Below, piece after piece: positions 45,422 to 56,352 of a DNA stretch of 64,000 nt (position 1 is its first letter; every line of letters begins with the position of its first letter). The translations under genes and the position numbers were made by a program. The DNA is from Paludibacterium yongneupense DSM 18731 (GTDB lineage Bacteria > Pseudomonadota > Gammaproteobacteria > Burkholderiales > Chromobacteriaceae). Location: assembly GCF_000422925.1 (NCBI RefSeq), contig NZ_AUGZ01000024.1, positions 1 to 64,000 of the forward strand, given 5' to 3'. Below the pieces are notes generated by a model, which had not been told where the DNA came from, made no database searches, and was given only the letters and a program-made list of their open reading frames with translations.

Positions 45422-45476
45422 CCGCCGTTCCATGACAAACGCCCCGCATTGCGGGGCGTTTGTCATGGAACGGCGG
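45422..45476. terminator. Perfect 26-bp inverted repeat, probable bidirectional terminator
   Basis: Arms CCGCCGTTCCATGACAAACG-CCCCGC (45422-45447) and their exact complement (45451-45476) flank a three-base loop ATT. The hairpin lies four bases from the GST stop and 22 bases from the htpG stop, which converge on it. The inner CCCCGC-ATT-GCGGGG with following CGTTTG is the usual terminator core; the fully paired outer 13 bp are exceptional. Confidence 0.85.
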
Positions 45477-45498
45477 GCGGACTCGCCGCCCGCGACGC

Positions 45499-47379
45499 TC
45501 AGACCGACAACTCCAGCATCAGTGCGTTGATACGCTTGACGAAGGTCGCCGGATCGTCGAGTTTGCCGCCCTCGGCCAGCAGAGCCTGATCGAACAGCAC
45601 CTGGGCCAGCGCCGTGGCGCGGTTTTCGTCCTGCTCGTCGGCCAGGCGCTTGACCAGCAAGTGCCCGGGATTGATTTCCAGCGTTGGCTTGACCGCATCG
45701 ACGCTCTGCCCGACCGATTTGAGCATGCGCTCAAGGTGCGTGCTCATATCGTTCTCGCCCACCACCAGGCAGGCCGGACTGTCGGTCAGACGGGCCGTGG
45801 CACGCACCTCGGCCACCTTGTCGCCGAGCGCATCGCGGATGCGCTTGACCAGGGGGCGCGATGCTTCTTCCGCCGCCTCCTGCGCCTTTTTATCGGCATC
45901 GTCCTCGAGACTGCCCAGATCGAGCGCGCCCTTGGCCACCGACACCAGCGCCTTGCCGTCAAACTCGGTCAGGCTCGCCGTCACCCACTCGTCGACACGG
46001 TCGGTCAGCAGCAGAACCTCGACCCCCTTCTTCTTGAAGATTTCCAGATGAGGACTATTGCGCGCGGCGGACAGGGTTTCCGCCGTGATGTAGTAAATCT
46101 TCTCCTGGCCTTCTTTCATGCGGCCGACGTAGTCGGCCAGCGACACCGTTGCCGCATCGCTCTCCACGGTGCTCGACGCGAAGCGCAGCAAGGCGGCGAT
46201 GCGATCCTTGTTGGCAAAATCCTCGCCCACGCCCTCTTTCAGCACCTGGCCGAAGGTATTCCAGAACGTGGTGTACTTCTCTGCGTCGTTGGCGGCCAGG
46301 TCTTCCAGCAAAGCCAGCACTTTCTTGACGCAGCCGGCGCGGATCGCGTCGATATCGCGCGACTGCTGCAGAATCTCGCGCGACACATTGAGCGGCAGAT
46401 CGCTGGAGTCGATGACGCCGCGCACGAAGCGCAGATAGTGCGGCATCAGCTTCTCGGTATCTTCCATGATGAAGACGCGGCGCACATACAGCTTCACGCC
46501 CTGCTTGCGTTCGCGCTCATACAGATCGAAGGGCGCGCGCGACGGCAGATACAGCAACTCGGTGTATTCCTGGCGGCCTTCGACCCGCGCGTGGGTCCAG
46601 GCCAGCGGGTCGCTGAAATCATGCGCAACATGCTTGTAGAACTCGCGGTATTGCTCGTCGCTGATGTCGCTCTTCGCGCGCGTCCACAAGGCGGACGCCT
46701 GGTTGACCGCTTCGAAAGCGGGCTCTTCCCCGTCTTCCTTGGCGGCGGCCTTCATCTCGATCGGCACCGAGATATGATCCGAGTAGGTGTGCACGATCTG
46801 ACGCAGGCGCCAATCGCCGAGGAATTCATCCTCGCCCTCTTTCAGGTGCAGCACGATCTCGGTACCGCGGCCGGCCTTGTCGACGGCTTCCAGCGTGTAC
46901 TCGCCCTCGCCCTGCGACTCCCAGCGCACGGCCTCGGCCGCGCCTGCGCGGCGGGTGGTCAGCGTGATCTTGTCGGCCACGATAAACCCGGAATAGAAGC
47001 CGACGCCGAACTGGCCGATCAGGTTGGCGTCTTTTCTGGCGTCGCCGCTGAGCGAATCGAGAAAGGCGCGGGTGCCGGACTTGGCGATGGTACCGATATT
47101 CTCGATCACTTCTTCGCGGCTCATCCCGATGCCGTTGTCGGAGATGGTCAGGGTGCGCGCCTCGGCATCGGCGCTGATGCGGATGCGCAGTTCGGGGTCG
47201 TCACCGAGCAGATCGGGAGCGGCAATGGCTTCGAAGCGCAGCTTGTCGGCGGCATCGGAAGCATTGGAGACAAGTTCCCGCAGGAAAATTTCCTTGTTGG
47301 AATACAGAGAATGGATCATCAGGTGAAGCAGTTGCTTGACTTCGGTCTGAAAGCCCAGGGTTTCTTTCTGTGTACTCAT
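45499..47379 (-). CDS. htpG: Chaperone protein HtpG (Hsp90)
   Basis: HtpG is the bacterial Hsp90. It has 626 residues (E. coli 624) starting [20 protein letters not shown]. The GHKL ATPase domain shows [35 protein letters not shown] and [15 protein letters not shown]; the middle domain has [20 protein letters not shown] and [10 protein letters not shown]; the C-terminal dimerisation domain ends [13 protein letters not shown]. No clear sigma-32 promoter was recognised in the short gap upstream. Confidence 0.97.
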   Translation of the reverse strand: MSTQKETLGFQTEVKQLLHLMIHSLYSNKEIFLRELVSNASDAADKLRFEAIAAPDLLGDDPELRIRISADAEARTLTISDNGIGMSREEVIENIGTIAKSGTRAFLDSLSGDARKDANLIGQFGVGFYSGFIVADKITLTTRRAGAAEAVRWESQGEGEYTLEAVDKAGRGTEIVLHLKEGEDEFLGDWRLRQIVHTYSDHISVPIEMKAAAKEDGEEPAFEAVNQASALWTRAKSDISDEQYREFYKHVAHDFSDPLAWTHARVEGRQEYTELLYLPSRAPFDLYERERKQGVKLYVRRVFIMEDTEKLMPHYLRFVRGVIDSSDLPLNVSREILQQSRDIDAIRAGCVKKVLALLEDLAANDAEKYTTFWNTFGQVLKEGVGEDFANKDRIAALLRFASSTVESDAATVSLADYVGRMKEGQEKIYYITAETLSAARNSPHLEIFKKKGVEVLLLTDRVDEWVTASLTEFDGKALVSVAKGALDLGSLEDDADKKAQEAAEEASRPLVKRIRDALGDKVAEVRATARLTDSPACLVVGENDMSTHLERMLKSVGQSVDAVKPTLEINPGHLLVKRLADEQDENRATALAQVLFDQALLAEGGKLDDPATFVKRINALMLELSV

Positions 47380-47436
47380 GGTCAGGATTCGAGGTTGGTC
47401 AACGATAGGGCACAGATAGGGGCATCGGCTGCGTTT

Positions 47437-47907
47437 TCAATGCCGGGAACCCACACGATGCATAATGAGATAGGACTTGCCGGTCCAGCGATAGGCCGCC
47501 ACGCGTTCGCGCAAAAAGGCGGGCGCCTCGCCCTCGGAGCAGATTTCGAAACCCGCCTGCCGGTAGAAAGCCTCGAGGTGGGCATAGGGCAGGCAGTAAA
47601 TATCGCGCGAGACGCCGGCCACAGCCTGCAGCAGCAACTGTCGGCCCAGACCGCGACCGCGCCAGGCCGGACAAATGTACATCCCGCGCAGGACGGTGCA
47701 ATCGTGATCGCAAGCCAGCCGCACGACACCGATCACGCGAGCCCCGGCCTCCAGCACCGTCATGACGTCGTCTGCTTCGACGCGACCGCCGTACCCCCAT
47801 TCTTCGTACAGGCGGACGACCGAGGCAAAATCGTCCGGGCGCGCCGGACGACATGTAAAATCGGCGAGCACACTTGTCGCCACCGCGTCTTCCCTATCCA
47901 GGGTCAT
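47437..47907 (-). CDS. GNAT-family acetyltransferase
   Basis: A 156-residue acetyltransferase with CRPARPDDFASVVRLYEEWG at 19-38 and the acetyl-CoA loop ICPAWRGRGLGRQLLLQAVA (about 77-96), followed by HLEAFYRQAGFE, a typical GNAT finish. The target is unknown. The first 15 residues are poorly conserved in this kind of protein, so a later start is possible. It lies 57 bases before htpG on the same strand. Confidence 0.82.
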   Translation of the reverse strand: MTLDREDAVATSVLADFTCRPARPDDFASVVRLYEEWGYGGRVEADDVMTVLEAGARVIGVVRLACDHDCTVLRGMYICPAWRGRGLGRQLLLQAVAGVSRDIYCLPYAHLEAFYRQAGFEICSEGEAPAFLRERVAAYRWTGKSYLIMHRVGSRH

Positions 47908-47968
47908 AAACTATCCGTCCAGTCTATCCGACGGCTTTATCATGCCTGTTCCCCGGAAGGGAGACAAC

Positions 47969-48901
47969 TCAGGCCTCGCGCAGGCCTGGCGGCAGAGCGA
48001 AAGTCGTCGACTCCTCGACCCCCGATAATTCTTCGACCCGCGCTTCGCCCAGTTCGCGCAGACGCGAGATCACCGCCTGCACCAGCACGTCGGGGGCCGA
48101 GGCCCCGGCCGTCACGCCGATGATCTGGCAGCCTTCGAACCAGGCGGGGTCGAGCTGCTCCGCGTTATCCACCATATAGGCGGCCACGCCGAGCAGCGAC
48201 GCGACTTCGCGCAGGCGGTTGGAGTTGGAGCTGTTGGGCGAGCCGACCACCACCACGGCGTCGCTGCGTGCCGCCAATGCCTTGACCGCATCCTGCCGGT
48301 TCTGCGTGGCGTAACAGATATCGTCCTTGCGCGGACCGGAGATGGCAGGAAACCGCGCGCGCAAGGCGGCCACGATACCGCGGGTTTCGTCGACCGAGAG
48401 CGTGGTCTGCGACACGAAGGCCAGGGCCGACGGGTCTCGCACCTGCAACGCCGCCACGTCGGCGACATCCTCGACCAGATGCATGCCGCCACCGATCTGG
48501 CCCATGGTCCCTTCGACCTCGGGGTGGCCCGCATGGCCTATCATGATGATTTCCATGCCCAGCTCGTGCATGCGCTTGACTTCGACATGCACCTTGGTCA
48601 CCAGCGGACACGTCGCATCGAAAACCACGAGCCCGAGCGCCTGCGCCTGCGCACGCACCGACTGCGGCACGCCATGCGCCGAATAGATCAGCGTCGCGCC
48701 TGGCGGAACGTCGCCGAGCTCTTCGACGAACACGGCCCCCTTGGCGCGCAGCGAATCGACCACGAAACGGTTGTGCACGACTTCGTGCCGGACATAGATC
48801 GGGGCGCCGTAGCGCTCCAGCGCGCGTTCGACGATCGCGATGGCGCGGTCGACCCCCGCGCAGAATCCGCGCGGATTGGCCAGCATGATGGTCTTCGTCA
48901 T
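47969..48901 (-). CDS. ispH: 4-hydroxy-3-methylbut-2-enyl diphosphate reductase
   Basis: IspH makes IPP and DMAPP, the last step of the MEP pathway, with a [4Fe-4S] cluster. It has 310 residues. The three cluster cysteines are in [28 protein letters not shown] and [20 protein letters not shown] contexts; conserved histidines occur in [11 protein letters not shown] and [12 protein letters not shown]. It is 20 bases after lspA, in the order ribF-ileS-lspA-ispH familiar from many proteobacteria. Confidence 0.97.
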   Translation of the reverse strand: MTKTIMLANPRGFCAGVDRAIAIVERALERYGAPIYVRHEVVHNRFVVDSLRAKGAVFVEELGDVPPGATLIYSAHGVPQSVRAQAQALGLVVFDATCPLVTKVHVEVKRMHELGMEIIMIGHAGHPEVEGTMGQIGGGMHLVEDVADVAALQVRDPSALAFVSQTTLSVDETRGIVAALRARFPAISGPRKDDICYATQNRQDAVKALAARSDAVVVVGSPNSSNSNRLREVASLLGVAAYMVDNAEQLDPAWFEGCQIIGVTAGASAPDVLVQAVISRLRELGEARVEELSGVEESTTFALPPGLREA

Positions 48902-48921
48902 CCCTTGGACTCCTTGCTGTC

Positions 48922-49434
48922 TCAGCGCTTGTTGGTGAGACTGTCGAGTATCATCAGCGCCGCACCCAGGCAGATGAAGGAATCGGCCAGATTGAACGCA
49001 GGATAGAACCAGTCGTGGTAATAGAGCAGGATGAAATCGATCACGTGCCCGTACAGCAGGCGATCGACGACATTGCCGAGCGCGCCGCCGATGATGAAGG
49101 AGGCGGCACAGTTCATCAGCAGGCTGAAGCGCCCGCGCACGACATTCCAGCCCAGCCAGCCGCTGACGGCGAAGGCCAGCCCGGTGAACAGATGCTTTTG
49201 CCAACCGCCGGCGCCGCCGAGAAAATTGAAGGCCGCGCCGGGGTTGTATACCAGCGTGAAACTGAAAAAGCCCGGAATCACCGCCCGCATCTCACCGTAC
49301 TGGTAGCCGGTGTTGAAGTGGATCTTGGATATCTGATCCACCACGATGATCAACGCGGCAACGGCGAACCAGCCGCTACGGCGCCACGGATTGGCCGATC
49401 GATACGACACGAAATGCCCTCCCATCTCATGCAT
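48922..49434 (-). CDS. lspA: Lipoprotein signal peptidase
   Basis: LspA cleaves prolipoprotein signal peptides at the inner membrane. It has 170 residues and four spans. The catalytic aspartates lie in [18 protein letters not shown] and [15 protein letters not shown]; the [11 protein letters not shown] block is also present. The start at 49434 (ATGCATGA, overlapping the ileS stop by eight bases) is preferred because GAGGA sits eight bases upstream; ATG 49425 has no RBS. Confidence 0.95.
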   Translation of the reverse strand: MHEMGGHFVSYRSANPWRRSGWFAVAALIIVVDQISKIHFNTGYQYGEMRAVIPGFFSFTLVYNPGAAFNFLGGAGGWQKHLFTGLAFAVSGWLGWNVVRGRFSLLMNCAASFIIGGALGNVVDRLLYGHVIDFILLYYHDWFYPAFNLADSFICLGAALMILDSLTNKR

Positions 49435-52210
49435 GCAGACGTTCCTCGCCCACCGGGCCCAGATTGTCGGCACAACGACCGCAAATCGCCCCGTGACCGG
49501 CGTGCTGACCGACGTCGGAACGATAGTGCCAGCAGCGCTCGCACTTGGTGTGGGATGAGGCGGTCACCGTGATGCGGGTGGTCTCGCCCGCGCGGACCGT
49601 CGCCTGCGACACGATGAGCACGAAGCGCAAATCGTCGCCCAGGCTCGCGAGCAGGGGATAGAGCTCGGCATCGGCCTCGATCGCGACTTCGGCCTGCAGC
49701 GACGAGCCGAGTTGCTCGGCGCTGCGCAGGGCTTCGATATCCTTGTTGACCTCGGCGCGCAGTGCGCGGATCGCGCGCCACTTGGCGCCCAGCCGCTCTT
49801 CGTGCGCAGCATCGAAAGACGGGAACTCGTGCCAGGTGTGGAACAGCGTCGATTCTTCATCGCTGCGGGTGAGGACTTCCCACGCTTCCTCGGCGGTGAA
49901 GCACAACACCGGCGCCAGCAGCAGCAGCAGGCTGCGCGTGATGTGGTAGAGCGCGGTCTGGGCCGAACGGCGCGCGCGCGAATCGGCGCGCGTGGTATAC
50001 AGACGATCCTTCAGCACGTCCAGGTAGAAGGCGCCGAGATCCTCGGAGCAATAAGCGACCACTTCCTGCATCGCGTGATGGAAGGCGTAGCGCGCATAGT
50101 CCTCGCCCGCCACCCTCTCCTGCAGCGCCTTCGCGTTCAGAATCGCGTATTGGTCGAGTTCGAGCAGATCCTTGTGCGGCACCGCGTGCTCGAGCGGGTC
50201 GAAATCCGACAGGTTGGCGAGCAGGAAGCGCAGGGTATTGCGCAAGCGGCGATAACTTTCCGTCACCCGTTTCAGAATTTCGTCGGAAATCGCCAGATCG
50301 CCGGAATAGTCGGTCGATGCGACCCACAAGCGCAGGATGTCGGAACCCAGCGTATCGTTGATCTTCTGCGGCGACACCACATTGCCCTTGGACTTGGACA
50401 TCTTGCGGCCGTTGCCGTCTACGACGAAACCGTGGGTCAGCAACTGCTTGTACGGCGCGCGGCCTATGGTCGCGCAGCCGGTCAGCAAGGACGACTGGAA
50501 CCAGCCGCGGTGCTGGTCAGACCCTTCCAGGTACAGATCGGCGGGCCAGGCCAGCTCCTGCCGCTGCTTGAGCACGGCAAAATGGGTAGAGCCCGAATCG
50601 AACCACACATCCATGGTATCGGTCAGCTTGCGGTAATCCTCGGCCTCGTCGCCGAGCAGTTCGCGCGCATCGAGGCTGAACCAGGCTTCGATGCCGCGCT
50701 GCTCGATGCGCAACGCCACCTCTTCGAGCAATTGCGCCGAGCGCGGGTGCAATTCGCCGCTGACCTTGTGGGCGAACAAGGTCATCGGAACGCCCCAGCT
50801 GCGCTGCCGCGAGACGCACCAGTCCGGCCGGTTGCCTATCATCGCCTCGAGCCGGGCGCGCCCCCAGGCCGGGAAGAACTCGGTGGAATCGACCGCCTGG
50901 CTGGCATGGCTGCGCAAGGTGGTGCCGGCATGGCCGGCGCGATCCATGGCGATGAACCATTGCGCGGTGGCGCGGAAGATGATCGGCGTCTTGTGGCGCC
51001 AGCAGTGCGGGTAACTGTGGTCGATGCGTGCCTGGGCCAGCAGCGCGCCACCGGCCTCCAGGGTCGCGATCACCCTGGGGTTGGCCTCCCATACGCTCAA
51101 GCCGGCGAACAACGGCGTGCCGGGCTTGAAGCGGCCCGCGTCATCGACCGGATTGTCGACCGGCAATTGATAGCCGAGACCGGCATGGTAGTCCTCGAGA
51201 CCGTGCGCCGGCGCGGTGTGCACGAGACCGGTACCGGCATCGGTGGTGACGTGCTCGCCGAGGATGAAGGGGACGACACGATCGAGAAAAGGATGCTGCA
51301 GCTCGAGGCGCTCGAGCGCGCGCCCTTCGCATTCGCCCAGCACGCGGAAATCCTCGACCCCGTAGCGCTTGAGCGCAGCCGGGGCCAGTTCGCGGGCGAG
51401 CAGCAACACGCCGCGTTCGCATTCGATCAGCTGATAGCTGAGCCCCGGATGCAGCGCGACGGCCTGGTTGGCCGGCAGGGTCCACGGCGTGGTGGTCCAG
51501 ATCACCGCGCGCACGCCTTCCACCGGGGCAGCCAGGCCGAAGGCCTCAGCGAGCCGGGCGGCATCGAGCACGGCAAAGCCGACATCGATCGCCGGCGAGT
51601 TGCGGTCTTCGTATTCGACTTCGGCCTCGGCCAGGGCCGAGCCGCATTCGATGCACCAGTGCACCGGCTTCTCGCCCTTGAACAGGAAACCGTTCTCATG
51701 GATCTTGCCAAGCGTGCGCACGATGTCGGCTTCGGTCTTGAAGTCCATCGTCAGGTACGGATGCACCCAGTCGCCCAGCACGCCCAGACGCACGAAGTCC
51801 TTCTTCTGGCGCGCGATCTGCTCCTTCGCGTACTCGCGGCACAATTCGCGGAACTTGGCCGGCGGAATCTCCTTGCCGTGCAACTTTTCGACCATCAACT
51901 CGATCGGCAGACCGTGGCAATCCCAGCCCGGCACATAGGGGGCGTCGAAGCCGGCCAGCGTGCGCGAACGGATAATGACGTCCTTCAGGATCTTGTTGAG
52001 AGCATGACCGATATGAATATCGCCGTTGGCATAGGGCGGGCCGTCGTGCAGGATGAATTTGGGACGGCCAGCGGCCAGCGCCCGCAACTTCTCGTAGCGC
52101 TTCTGCTCTTGCCAGCGCTTGACCCACACGGGCTCGCGCTTCGCGAGATCGCCGCGCATGGCAAAAGGGGTGTCCAACAGATTTACGGTTTTTCGATAAT
52201 CGATGCTCAT
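49427..52210 (-). CDS. ileS: Isoleucyl-tRNA synthetase
   Basis: A class I synthetase of 927 residues (E. coli 938). HIGH motif in [18 protein letters not shown] (about 58-75), an editing CP1 insert ([20 protein letters not shown]), KMSKS in [16 protein letters not shown], and the C-terminal zinc site [12 protein letters not shown]...CGRCADNLG. Type 1 (bacterial) architecture is complete. Its start overlaps the ribF stop by four bases, and its end overlaps lspA. Confidence 0.97.
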   Translation of the reverse strand: MSIDYRKTVNLLDTPFAMRGDLAKREPVWVKRWQEQKRYEKLRALAAGRPKFILHDGPPYANGDIHIGHALNKILKDVIIRSRTLAGFDAPYVPGWDCHGLPIELMVEKLHGKEIPPAKFRELCREYAKEQIARQKKDFVRLGVLGDWVHPYLTMDFKTEADIVRTLGKIHENGFLFKGEKPVHWCIECGSALAEAEVEYEDRNSPAIDVGFAVLDAARLAEAFGLAAPVEGVRAVIWTTTPWTLPANQAVALHPGLSYQLIECERGVLLLARELAPAALKRYGVEDFRVLGECEGRALERLELQHPFLDRVVPFILGEHVTTDAGTGLVHTAPAHGLEDYHAGLGYQLPVDNPVDDAGRFKPGTPLFAGLSVWEANPRVIATLEAGGALLAQARIDHSYPHCWRHKTPIIFRATAQWFIAMDRAGHAGTTLRSHASQAVDSTEFFPAWGRARLEAMIGNRPDWCVSRQRSWGVPMTLFAHKVSGELHPRSAQLLEEVALRIEQRGIEAWFSLDARELLGDEAEDYRKLTDTMDVWFDSGSTHFAVLKQRQELAWPADLYLEGSDQHRGWFQSSLLTGCATIGRAPYKQLLTHGFVVDGNGRKMSKSKGNVVSPQKINDTLGSDILRLWVASTDYSGDLAISDEILKRVTESYRRLRNTLRFLLANLSDFDPLEHAVPHKDLLELDQYAILNAKALQERVAGEDYARYAFHHAMQEVVAYCSEDLGAFYLDVLKDRLYTTRADSRARRSAQTALYHITRSLLLLLAPVLCFTAEEAWEVLTRSDEESTLFHTWHEFPSFDAAHEERLGAKWRAIRALRAEVNKDIEALRSAEQLGSSLQAEVAIEADAELYPLLASLGDDLRFVLIVSQATVRAGETTRITVTASSHTKCERCWHYRSDVGQHAGHGAICGRCADNLGPVGEERLHA

Positions 52211-53142
52211 GCCTGCTCTCGATGCAAACGGGTCAAATAGGTTCTGGCGTCGGTCGCGTCGCGTTCTATCTGCGCGACCAGCGCGGCTAAATCATCATAA
52301 CGCGCTTCGTCGCGTAATTTCTTCAGGAAATGGACACTGATGCGACTGGCGTACAAGTCGCCGCTGAAATCGAAGAAATGCACTTCCAGCTTGAAGTCGC
52401 GGCCCTCGCTCACGGTCGGATTGCGGCCTAGGCTGGCCACGCCCTGTAAACGGCCGAACGGCGTATCCGCCTCCACCGCAAACACGCCCTGCAGCGCGGG
52501 CAGCCGATGCGGGAGATGAACATTGGCAGTGGGAAAGCCGATGGTGCGTCCCAGCTTGCGGCCATGCACCACGCGACCCGATATCTGGTAGTCGCGCCCC
52601 AGCAGCTGCCGCACCGCGTCCAGGTCGCCATCGGCCAGCCGGTGGCGCACGCGGGTGCTCGACGCGCGCTCGCCGTGCACCAACACCGATGGCATGGCGA
52701 CCGTTTCGAGCCCAGGCGTCGCCGACAACAAGGAAAAGTCGCCGCAGCGGTCGGCTCCGAACTGAAAATCGTCGCCGATCAGCAGATAGCGGGCGTTGAG
52801 TTCGACCTGCAGCACCTCGTCGACGAAGCGCCGGGCCGACATGCGCGAAAAGCCGTGGTTAAAGCGATAGACGAACAACTCGTCGACCCAGCCCGACTGG
52901 GCGAGAAACTGGATTTTGTCGCGCAACGTCGATAGCCTGGCCGGCGGCGTGCCGTGCGCGAAAAACTCGCGCGGATGCGGCTCGAAGGTCAACACTGCCG
53001 TCGACATTCCGCGCTCGGAGGCATCGCTGCGCAAGCGGGCCAGCATCTGCTGATGCCCGAGGTGCACGCCATCAAAATTGCCGATCGTCAACGCGCAAGG
53101 GGGCAGCCCGAAACGGCGCGGATCTCCGAAAAATACCTGCAT
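52207..53142 (-). CDS. ribF: Bifunctional riboflavin kinase/FAD synthetase
   Basis: RibF makes FMN and FAD from riboflavin. It has 311 residues: an N-terminal FMN adenylyltransferase domain with [17 protein letters not shown] (about 18-34) and [14 protein letters not shown], then the C-terminal riboflavin kinase domain with [14 protein letters not shown] and [19 protein letters not shown]. The start at 53142 gives [12 protein letters not shown]; longer frames upstream run through the ompA-side gap. It is the first gene of ribF-ileS-lspA-ispH. Confidence 0.96.
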   Translation of the reverse strand: MQVFFGDPRRFGLPPCALTIGNFDGVHLGHQQMLARLRSDASERGMSTAVLTFEPHPREFFAHGTPPARLSTLRDKIQFLAQSGWVDELFVYRFNHGFSRMSARRFVDEVLQVELNARYLLIGDDFQFGADRCGDFSLLSATPGLETVAMPSVLVHGERASSTRVRHRLADGDLDAVRQLLGRDYQISGRVVHGRKLGRTIGFPTANVHLPHRLPALQGVFAVEADTPFGRLQGVASLGRNPTVSEGRDFKLEVHFFDFSGDLYASRISVHFLKKLRDEARYDDLAALVAQIERDATDARTYLTRLHREQA

Positions 53143-53252
53143 TGTCCGAGAAGCCGTGGTGAAAACTTCCGATTGTAGCCGTGCCCTTGCCAGCGAGTCC
53201 AGCCATCGGCAGGAATCACCGCCATAAACGGCGAAATCGGGCTCGTACAAAT

Positions 53253-53279
53253 AAAAAGCCCGCCGAAGCGGGCTTTTTT
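53253..53279 (-). terminator. Terminator of the OmpA-like gene
   Basis: AAAAAGCCCGC-CGAA-GCGGGCTTTTTT lies 15 bases past the ompA-like stop. It is symmetric, with A and T runs on both sides, so it can act on either strand; it separates the gene from ribF. Confidence 0.88.
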
Positions 53280-53293
53280 CGAAGCAGGCAGAA

Positions 53294-53956
53294 TTACTTG
53301 GCCGGCTGTTCGACGACCTTGAAGGTGTCGATGTTCAGCTCTACACGACGATCCGGCTCCAGGCAGGCCTTCAGAGCGGTGTTGGCTGCATGGCGCTTGT
53401 ACTTGAACTTGGCCTTGCATTCGTCGGTGAACTTGGCATCGGCGTTGCCCTTGCCCATGGTCACGATCTTGTCGTTGGAGATGCCAGCAGCGGTGAAGTA
53501 ATCACGCACGGCGTCGGCACGCTTCTGCGACAGGCTCAGGTTGTACTTCTCGGTGCCCAGGTAGTCGGTGTAGCCATCGATTTCAACGCTCTTCAGGTTG
53601 GCATCGTTTTTCAGGCGGGCAACCAGCGGATCCAGTTCGTTCGTGGCATCGGCACGCAGGGTAGCCTTGTCGAAGTTGAACAAGACCTTGGCCGACAGGG
53701 TGACTTTTTCTTTCACTTCAACCATCGGAGCAGGCTTCGGAGCTTCGGTTACGACCGGAGCGGCGGCAGCCTTGTCGCCACATTCAACCAGACCGTTGGC
53801 GGCCTTGTCGAAAGAGGAGGTCTTCCAGCATTCGTTGTAGTTGTCGCGCACGACGCTGTCGTTGGCATCCACTGCGTAGCCCGATTTAGCGGCAAAAGAA
53901 GTGGCAGAAACCAGCATAGCAGCTACAAGAGCGCTCAGTTTCAGCTGTTTGGTCAT
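53294..53956 (-). CDS. OmpA-family outer-membrane/peptidoglycan-linking protein (RmpM-like)
   Basis: A 220-residue periplasmic protein with a signal peptide (MTKQLKLSALVAAMLVSATS, then FAAKSG). A short N-terminal region with two cysteines and a Pro/Ala linker (VVTEAPKPAPMVEVKE) lead to a C-terminal OmpA domain (about 85-215): LFNFDKATLRADATNELDPL, IDGYTDYLGTEKYNLSLSQK and EPDRRVELNI. The inserted CKAKF...KACLEPDRR cysteine pair is like Neisseria RmpM. It binds peptidoglycan and may partner the porin at 28497. Codon use suggests high expression. Confidence 0.9.
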   Translation of the reverse strand: MTKQLKLSALVAAMLVSATSFAAKSGYAVDANDSVVRDNYNECWKTSSFDKAANGLVECGDKAAAAPVVTEAPKPAPMVEVKEKVTLSAKVLFNFDKATLRADATNELDPLVARLKNDANLKSVEIDGYTDYLGTEKYNLSLSQKRADAVRDYFTAAGISNDKIVTMGKGNADAKFTDECKAKFKYKRHAANTALKACLEPDRRVELNIDTFKVVEQPAK

Positions 53957-54194
53957 GTTATTCCCTCATTATTTTCGAACGAATCAAAGCGTTCGTCAGC
54001 AAAGACGCACCAGATCAAGCTTACTGCAAACAACAGGGTTATGGCGGAACTGTGTTTATGCAGTTACTCGGCACTATAGAAATGCCCCCATACCCCTGTC
54101 AACAGGGGTGGGGACGCCGCAACACCCTATCCCATATGGAAAATCCATCTCCCGGGCATTGCCGATATGATATGTGTAACGATAATACAACATC

Positions 54195-54707
54195 TCACGT
54201 CGCAGGGCGACTCCGCTTGAACAAGGGCTGCGGATCGCGGTAATTGCCTTGATAGTGTTCACTAAAGCAGTCAAGCCCGGCAAGGCTTTGCGCGACATCT
54301 TGGCCCGCCTTGATTACAAAAGCATTAAAGCCGACTTGCCACAGCAATTGCAGCTGGTCACGCCCGACATCGCCTATCGCACGCAACTCGCCGTCAAAAT
54401 TGTATCTTTCACGCAACAAACGTCCGATGCTATACCCGCGGCCATCGGTGAATACCGGGAAATCCACCGCCAGCAGCGGCAGCCCGGCCACAAGGGCGCC
54501 CGCCGGGCCAAGATCGGCGTCCGGCGCCAGCCACACGCCGCAACGACCGGGACGATCGCTCCAGAAAGCGGGGTCGGCGAGCCAGGCATCCAGCGGAACA
54601 ATCACATCGTCGTCGTCCGCGCAGGGCGGCAGCTCGCCGAGCTCGCCGCGCCGCAGCACAATCCAGCGATCATCGACGAGCTGGCCGTCCTTAATGATGC
54701 GGGGCAT
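54195..54707 (-). CDS. DUF934 protein linked to sulfite reductase
   Basis: The 170-residue protein belongs to DUF934, which habitually follows cysI in betaproteobacteria and Neisseriales. Its blocks are MPRIIKDGQLVDDRWIVL, VDFPVFTDGRGYSIGRLLRE and RDQLQLLWQVGFNAFVIKAG. It has been suggested to act in electron delivery or assembly for sulfite reductase, but no activity is proven. Its start lies inside cysI (17-base overlap), so it is translated with it. Confidence 0.88.
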   Translation of the reverse strand: MPRIIKDGQLVDDRWIVLRRGELGELPPCADDDDVIVPLDAWLADPAFWSDRPGRCGVWLAPDADLGPAGALVAGLPLLAVDFPVFTDGRGYSIGRLLRERYNFDGELRAIGDVGRDQLQLLWQVGFNAFVIKAGQDVAQSLAGLDCFSEHYQGNYRDPQPLFKRSRPAT

Positions 54708-56352
54708 AGATTTTCTCCTTGAACGGATCGATGCCGACACGGCGGACCACGTCGATGAACGCTTCGTCGGCATGGCGCAATTCGACATAGGTCGCCAGCA
54801 CGCTGGCGACGACCTCCGGCACCCGCTCGCGCGCGACCGAGGGGCCGATGACGCGACCGAGCGCGGCATGGTTGCCCTGGCTGCCCCCGAGCGTAACCTG
54901 GTACCACTCTTCGCCATTCTTGTCGACGCCGAGAATGCCGATATTGCCGATATGATGATGACCGCAGGCATTCATGCAGCCCGACATGTTCAACGATATT
55001 TCACCGAGATCGTGCAAATAATCCAGGTCGTCGAGCCGACGCTGGATCGCCTCCGCCACCGGGATAGACTTGGCATTGGCCAGCGAGCAAAAGTCGCCGC
55101 CCGGACAGCAGATCACGTCGGTCACCAGCCCGATATTCGGCGTGGCGAAACCCTGCTCGCGCGCCAGCTGCCAGACGGCGAACAGATCGCCGGCGCCGAT
55201 GTCGGCCAGCAGCAGGTTTTGTTCATGCGAAACGCGCAGTTGCCCGTGCGCAAAGCGATCGGCCCAGTCGGCGGCGGCCTCCATCTGCTCGCTCGTGATG
55301 TCGCCGGGAGGCGTGCCGGTTTTCTTCAGGGACAGGGTGACGGTGTAGTAGCCGGCCTGCCGCTGCGCGTGCACATTGCGCTCGAACCAGCGCGCGAACG
55401 CGCGCTCGGCGCCCAATGTGCGTTCCAGTTCCTCCTGCGCCGAGGCATCAGGCTTTGCATACGCCGGTGCGCTGAAATAGCCCGCAAACCGTTCGGCATC
55501 GCCGGCTTCCAGCGTGGCCGGTCCGTCTTTCAGATGCGACCACTCCTCTTCTACCTTGGCGGCAAAGCCGGGGACGGTCAGAGCCTTGACCAGGATCTTG
55601 ATGCGCGCCTTGTATTTATTGTCTCGGCGGCCGTAACGGTTATAAACGCGCAGGATCGCGTCGAGATAGGTCAGCAAGTGCCGTGCCGGCAGAAAATCGC
55701 GCACGACCTCGCCGATCATCGGCGTGCGTCCGAGCCCGCCGCCGACCAGCACGGTAAAACCGATCTCGCCTTCGTCGTTGCGGCGCGCCCACAGGCCGAC
55801 ATCGTGAACCTGGGTCGCCGCGCGATCGGCCACGCTGCCGCTGACCGCAATCTTGAATTTGCGCGGCAGGAAGGTGAATTCGGGATGGAAAGTACTCCAT
55901 TGCCGTATCAGTTCGCACCATGGGCGCGGATCGAGGATCTCGTCCGCGGCCACGCCGGCGTAAGGATCGGTGGTGGTATTGCGGATGCAATTGCCCGACG
56001 TCTGTATCGCATGCATCTCGACCTCGGCCAGCTCGGCCAGGATCTCCGGCACCTGCGCCAGCTCGGGCCAGTTCAATTGCATGTTCTGGCGCGTGGTGAA
56101 ATGGCCATAGCCGCGATCATAGCGGCGCGCCACATCGGCCAGCGTGCGCAGCTGGGCACTCGACAGCAGTCCATAGGGTATGGCGATGCGCAGCATAGGC
56201 GCATGGCGCTGCACATAGAGACCGTTCATCAGGCGCAGCGGGCGGAATTCGTCTTCCGTCAGTTCTCCCGCCAGAAAACGTCGCGTCTGATCGCGAAACT
56301 GCTCTACCCGCTCGCGCACGAGGCGGGCGTCGACTTCATCGTACCGGTACAT
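54691..56352 (-). CDS. cysI: Sulfite reductase hemoprotein (nitrite/sulfite reductase family)
   Basis: CysI reduces sulfite to sulfide with six electrons. It has 553 residues and carries two ferredoxin-like repeats (GHFTTRQNMQLNWPELAQVP; RVSHEQNLLLADI) and the sirohaem/[4Fe-4S] cysteines in CCPGGDFCSLANAKS and LNMSGCMNACGHHHIG. No CysJ flavoprotein gene is nearby, so the electron donor may be ferredoxin or come from elsewhere. It overlaps cysH by 17 bases and the DUF934 gene by 17. Confidence 0.92.
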   Translation of the reverse strand: MYRYDEVDARLVRERVEQFRDQTRRFLAGELTEDEFRPLRLMNGLYVQRHAPMLRIAIPYGLLSSAQLRTLADVARRYDRGYGHFTTRQNMQLNWPELAQVPEILAELAEVEMHAIQTSGNCIRNTTTDPYAGVAADEILDPRPWCELIRQWSTFHPEFTFLPRKFKIAVSGSVADRAATQVHDVGLWARRNDEGEIGFTVLVGGGLGRTPMIGEVVRDFLPARHLLTYLDAILRVYNRYGRRDNKYKARIKILVKALTVPGFAAKVEEEWSHLKDGPATLEAGDAERFAGYFSAPAYAKPDASAQEELERTLGAERAFARWFERNVHAQRQAGYYTVTLSLKKTGTPPGDITSEQMEAAADWADRFAHGQLRVSHEQNLLLADIGAGDLFAVWQLAREQGFATPNIGLVTDVICCPGGDFCSLANAKSIPVAEAIQRRLDDLDYLHDLGEISLNMSGCMNACGHHHIGNIGILGVDKNGEEWYQVTLGGSQGNHAALGRVIGPSVARERVPEVVASVLATYVELRHADEAFIDVVRRVGIDPFKEKIYAPHH

